Shown: positions 19,924 through 20,857 of the stretch, piece after piece
How positions within the stretch are numbered: position 1 is the first letter of the stretch
Layout of the letters: every line of letters starts with the position of its first letter
Assembly: GCA_001598975.1 (NCBI GenBank)
Contig: BBXU01000027.1
Location: 1 to 20,857 of the forward strand
Direction: 5' to 3'
DNA length: 20,857 nt
Source of the DNA: Parachlorella kessleri
Taxonomy: Eukaryota; Chlorophyta; Trebouxiophyceae; Chlorellales; Chlorellaceae
Notes under the pieces: model-generated
Told to the model about the DNA's origin: nothing
The model's input: only the letters and a program-made list of their open reading frames with translations
The model's database searches: none
Translations under genes and position numbers: made by a program

Positions 19924-20344
19924 TGCAGTTCATTGTGGGTGGGTGCAATGAGTTGACTGGAATGTGCCACAAGGAGTGCCTCCTTGTGGCACGAGTGACC
20001 TGATTTGGTGAGTCACACGTCTTACAGGGTTTGTTCAATAATTAACAGAAGCGTGGCCAGATAGTCGACATAACCCCCATAAGTGCCTAGAGTCGCAGTC
20101 TAGTGTGGTCTGACAGCGTACCGCCACCTTACCATGCTGCTGTGAGTCCCCCAAGTGGGGCCAACAAATAGCCTGGATGTACTATGCCCACAAACCACAA
20201 GATCCAAGTATCAATGATGGGCATGCACTACCCCGTCCGGGGAAACCAACAACAGCACAAACAAAAGTCTATCTTACCAAGCTTCCCCACGCATCCCTCA
20301 TTGCACAAGCACTCGGTCAGTTGAAACCAAACCGCGAGCCGCTC
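19924..20344. other. Intergenic region after CFAP73
   Basis: This 421-bp region begins with the CFAP73 3' UTR, which contains the perfect hairpin at 19964-19992. From about 20030 it is comparatively AT-rich. I saw no gene. The right part may be further decayed sequence of the retroelement remnant that ends at 20345. Confidence 0.5.
19964..19992 (+). promoter_or_regulatory. Perfect 13-bp hairpin in the CFAP73 3' region
   Basis: GTGCCACAAGGAG (19964-19976) and CTCCTTGTGGCAC (19980-19992) are exact reverse complements around a TGC loop, 41 nt after the stop codon. In RNA this is a 13-bp stem with a 3-nt loop. It has no U-run after it, so it is not a bacterial-style terminator. A role in 3' end formation or mRNA control is inference. 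Confidence 0.75.
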
Positions 20345-20733
20345 TCATCGTCCATTATGTCCATTATGGTGCTGCTGTCGGGTACCACTCAAGTCTAGCT
20401 GCTTCAGATGCTCCTCATAGACCTGGAGTAGCAAGAGGTTGGCAAGCCGGCCCCGCCGCCCCACCCCGTCTGGCAGTGTGGCCCACAAGGTGCGCTAAGC
20501 TAACCGCGACTCAGGCATACGCCCCAGGTGCCCAAGGAACCGCAACGACCGGCGCCGCCAGTGGACTCTGCTCTTCACCCCATTTCCCTCCCTCCCCCCG
20601 CATTGGAGTTGCAGTCCACACACGTTGGGCGGCACGCTGATCATGTGCCCTGCCGTGGAAGCCGGGGCCCGCCGCCAGTGCTGCTTGTCCGCCAGCTTTA
20701 GGCAGCAAGGCAAGGAAGGCAAGTTGCGTGGCT
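20345..20733 (-). pseudogene. Decayed C-terminal end of a non-LTR (LINE) retrotransposon polyprotein
   Basis: On the minus strand one frame reads SLRFLGHLGRMPESRLA, then a TAG (20496-20494), then RTLWATLPDGVGRRGR and LQVYEEHLKQL to a TGA at 20347-20345. The pattern LR[FW][LF]GH..RMP..RL followed by a GR.GR segment is typical of the region after reverse transcriptase in many LINE elements, which occur in chlorophyte genomes. The in-frame stop, and another upstream at the 5' edge, show it is dead. The reverse transcriptase domain itself is not visible here; it may lie beyond the window or be lost. Family assignment rests on one short motif, so confidence is moderate. Confidence 0.5.
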
Positions 20734-20811
20734 AGACGTGCCTAAGCCATGCATTCCACTGGTCATAATCGTCTTCAAAGACAAGGCTGGTGAAGATGGC
20801 GCTGCAGCGCG

Positions 20812-20857
20812 GGGTGGGGTGGGGTGGGGGTTGGGGGGCGGGGGGGGTGGTGGGGGG
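20812..20857 (+). repeat. G-run / GGGGT-rich low-complexity tract at the right edge
   Basis: Repeated GGGGT units pass into long G runs up to the last base. The tract has well over four GGG blocks and is a strong G-quadruplex candidate. It is not the TTTTAGGG or TTTAGGG telomere repeat of green algae. A long G run at a window end can also be a sequencing or assembly artefact. Confidence 0.6.

Overview
This window looks like nuclear DNA of a green alga, most likely a flagellated chlorophycean. The genes are dense, split into many short exons with C[A/T]GCAG-type acceptors, and plant-like: an SnRK2-like kinase and two plastid enzymes with transit-like leaders. The window also carries a subunit of motile 9+2 axonemes. 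I rebuilt eight gene models by hand. Splice phases were checked exon by exon, and every junction below keeps the reading frame. No RNA gene, CRISPR array or bacterial-type operon was seen.

Layout, left to right: (1) an SnRK2-like protein kinase, minus strand, cut by the left edge (22-1989); (2) an F-box/leucine-rich-repeat protein, plus (2295-4485); (3) 1-deoxy-D-xylulose 5-phosphate reductoisomerase (DXR), minus, 8 exons (4881-8370); (4) a short protein joining an F-box to an MBD4-like thymine/uracil DNA glycosylase domain, plus (8646-10133); (5) a small coiled-coil/polyglutamine protein, minus (10747-11606); (6) a repeat-rich gap with copies of one dispersed repeat (11232-12770); (7) uroporphyrinogen decarboxylase (UROD), minus, 8 exons (12893-16022); (8) an unrecognised, probably plastid-targeted protein, plus (16296-17710); (9) a CFAP73/MIA2-type axonemal coiled-coil protein, plus (18430-19923), followed by a perfect hairpin; (10) a decayed non-LTR retrotransposon end, minus (20345-20733), and a G-run at the right edge.

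Three gene pairs are head to head with start codons 273-305 bp apart (kinase/F-box-LRR, DXR/F-box-glycosylase, UROD/plastid protein). The first two gaps share the 9-mer CACGTGACA. DXR feeds the plastid isoprenoid (phytol, carotenoid) pathway and UROD feeds the tetrapyrrole pathway, so both halves of chlorophyll have a supply gene here. I infer no operon-like unit beyond the shared promoters.

The most interesting points are the F-box-DNA glycosylase fusion; an unusually high share of GC-AG introns (5 of 36 reconstructed); two stop-free introns whose lengths are multiples of three; a four-tract G-quadruplex motif lying exactly on a DXR 5' splice site; and a perfect 13-bp hairpin just after the CFAP73 stop codon.
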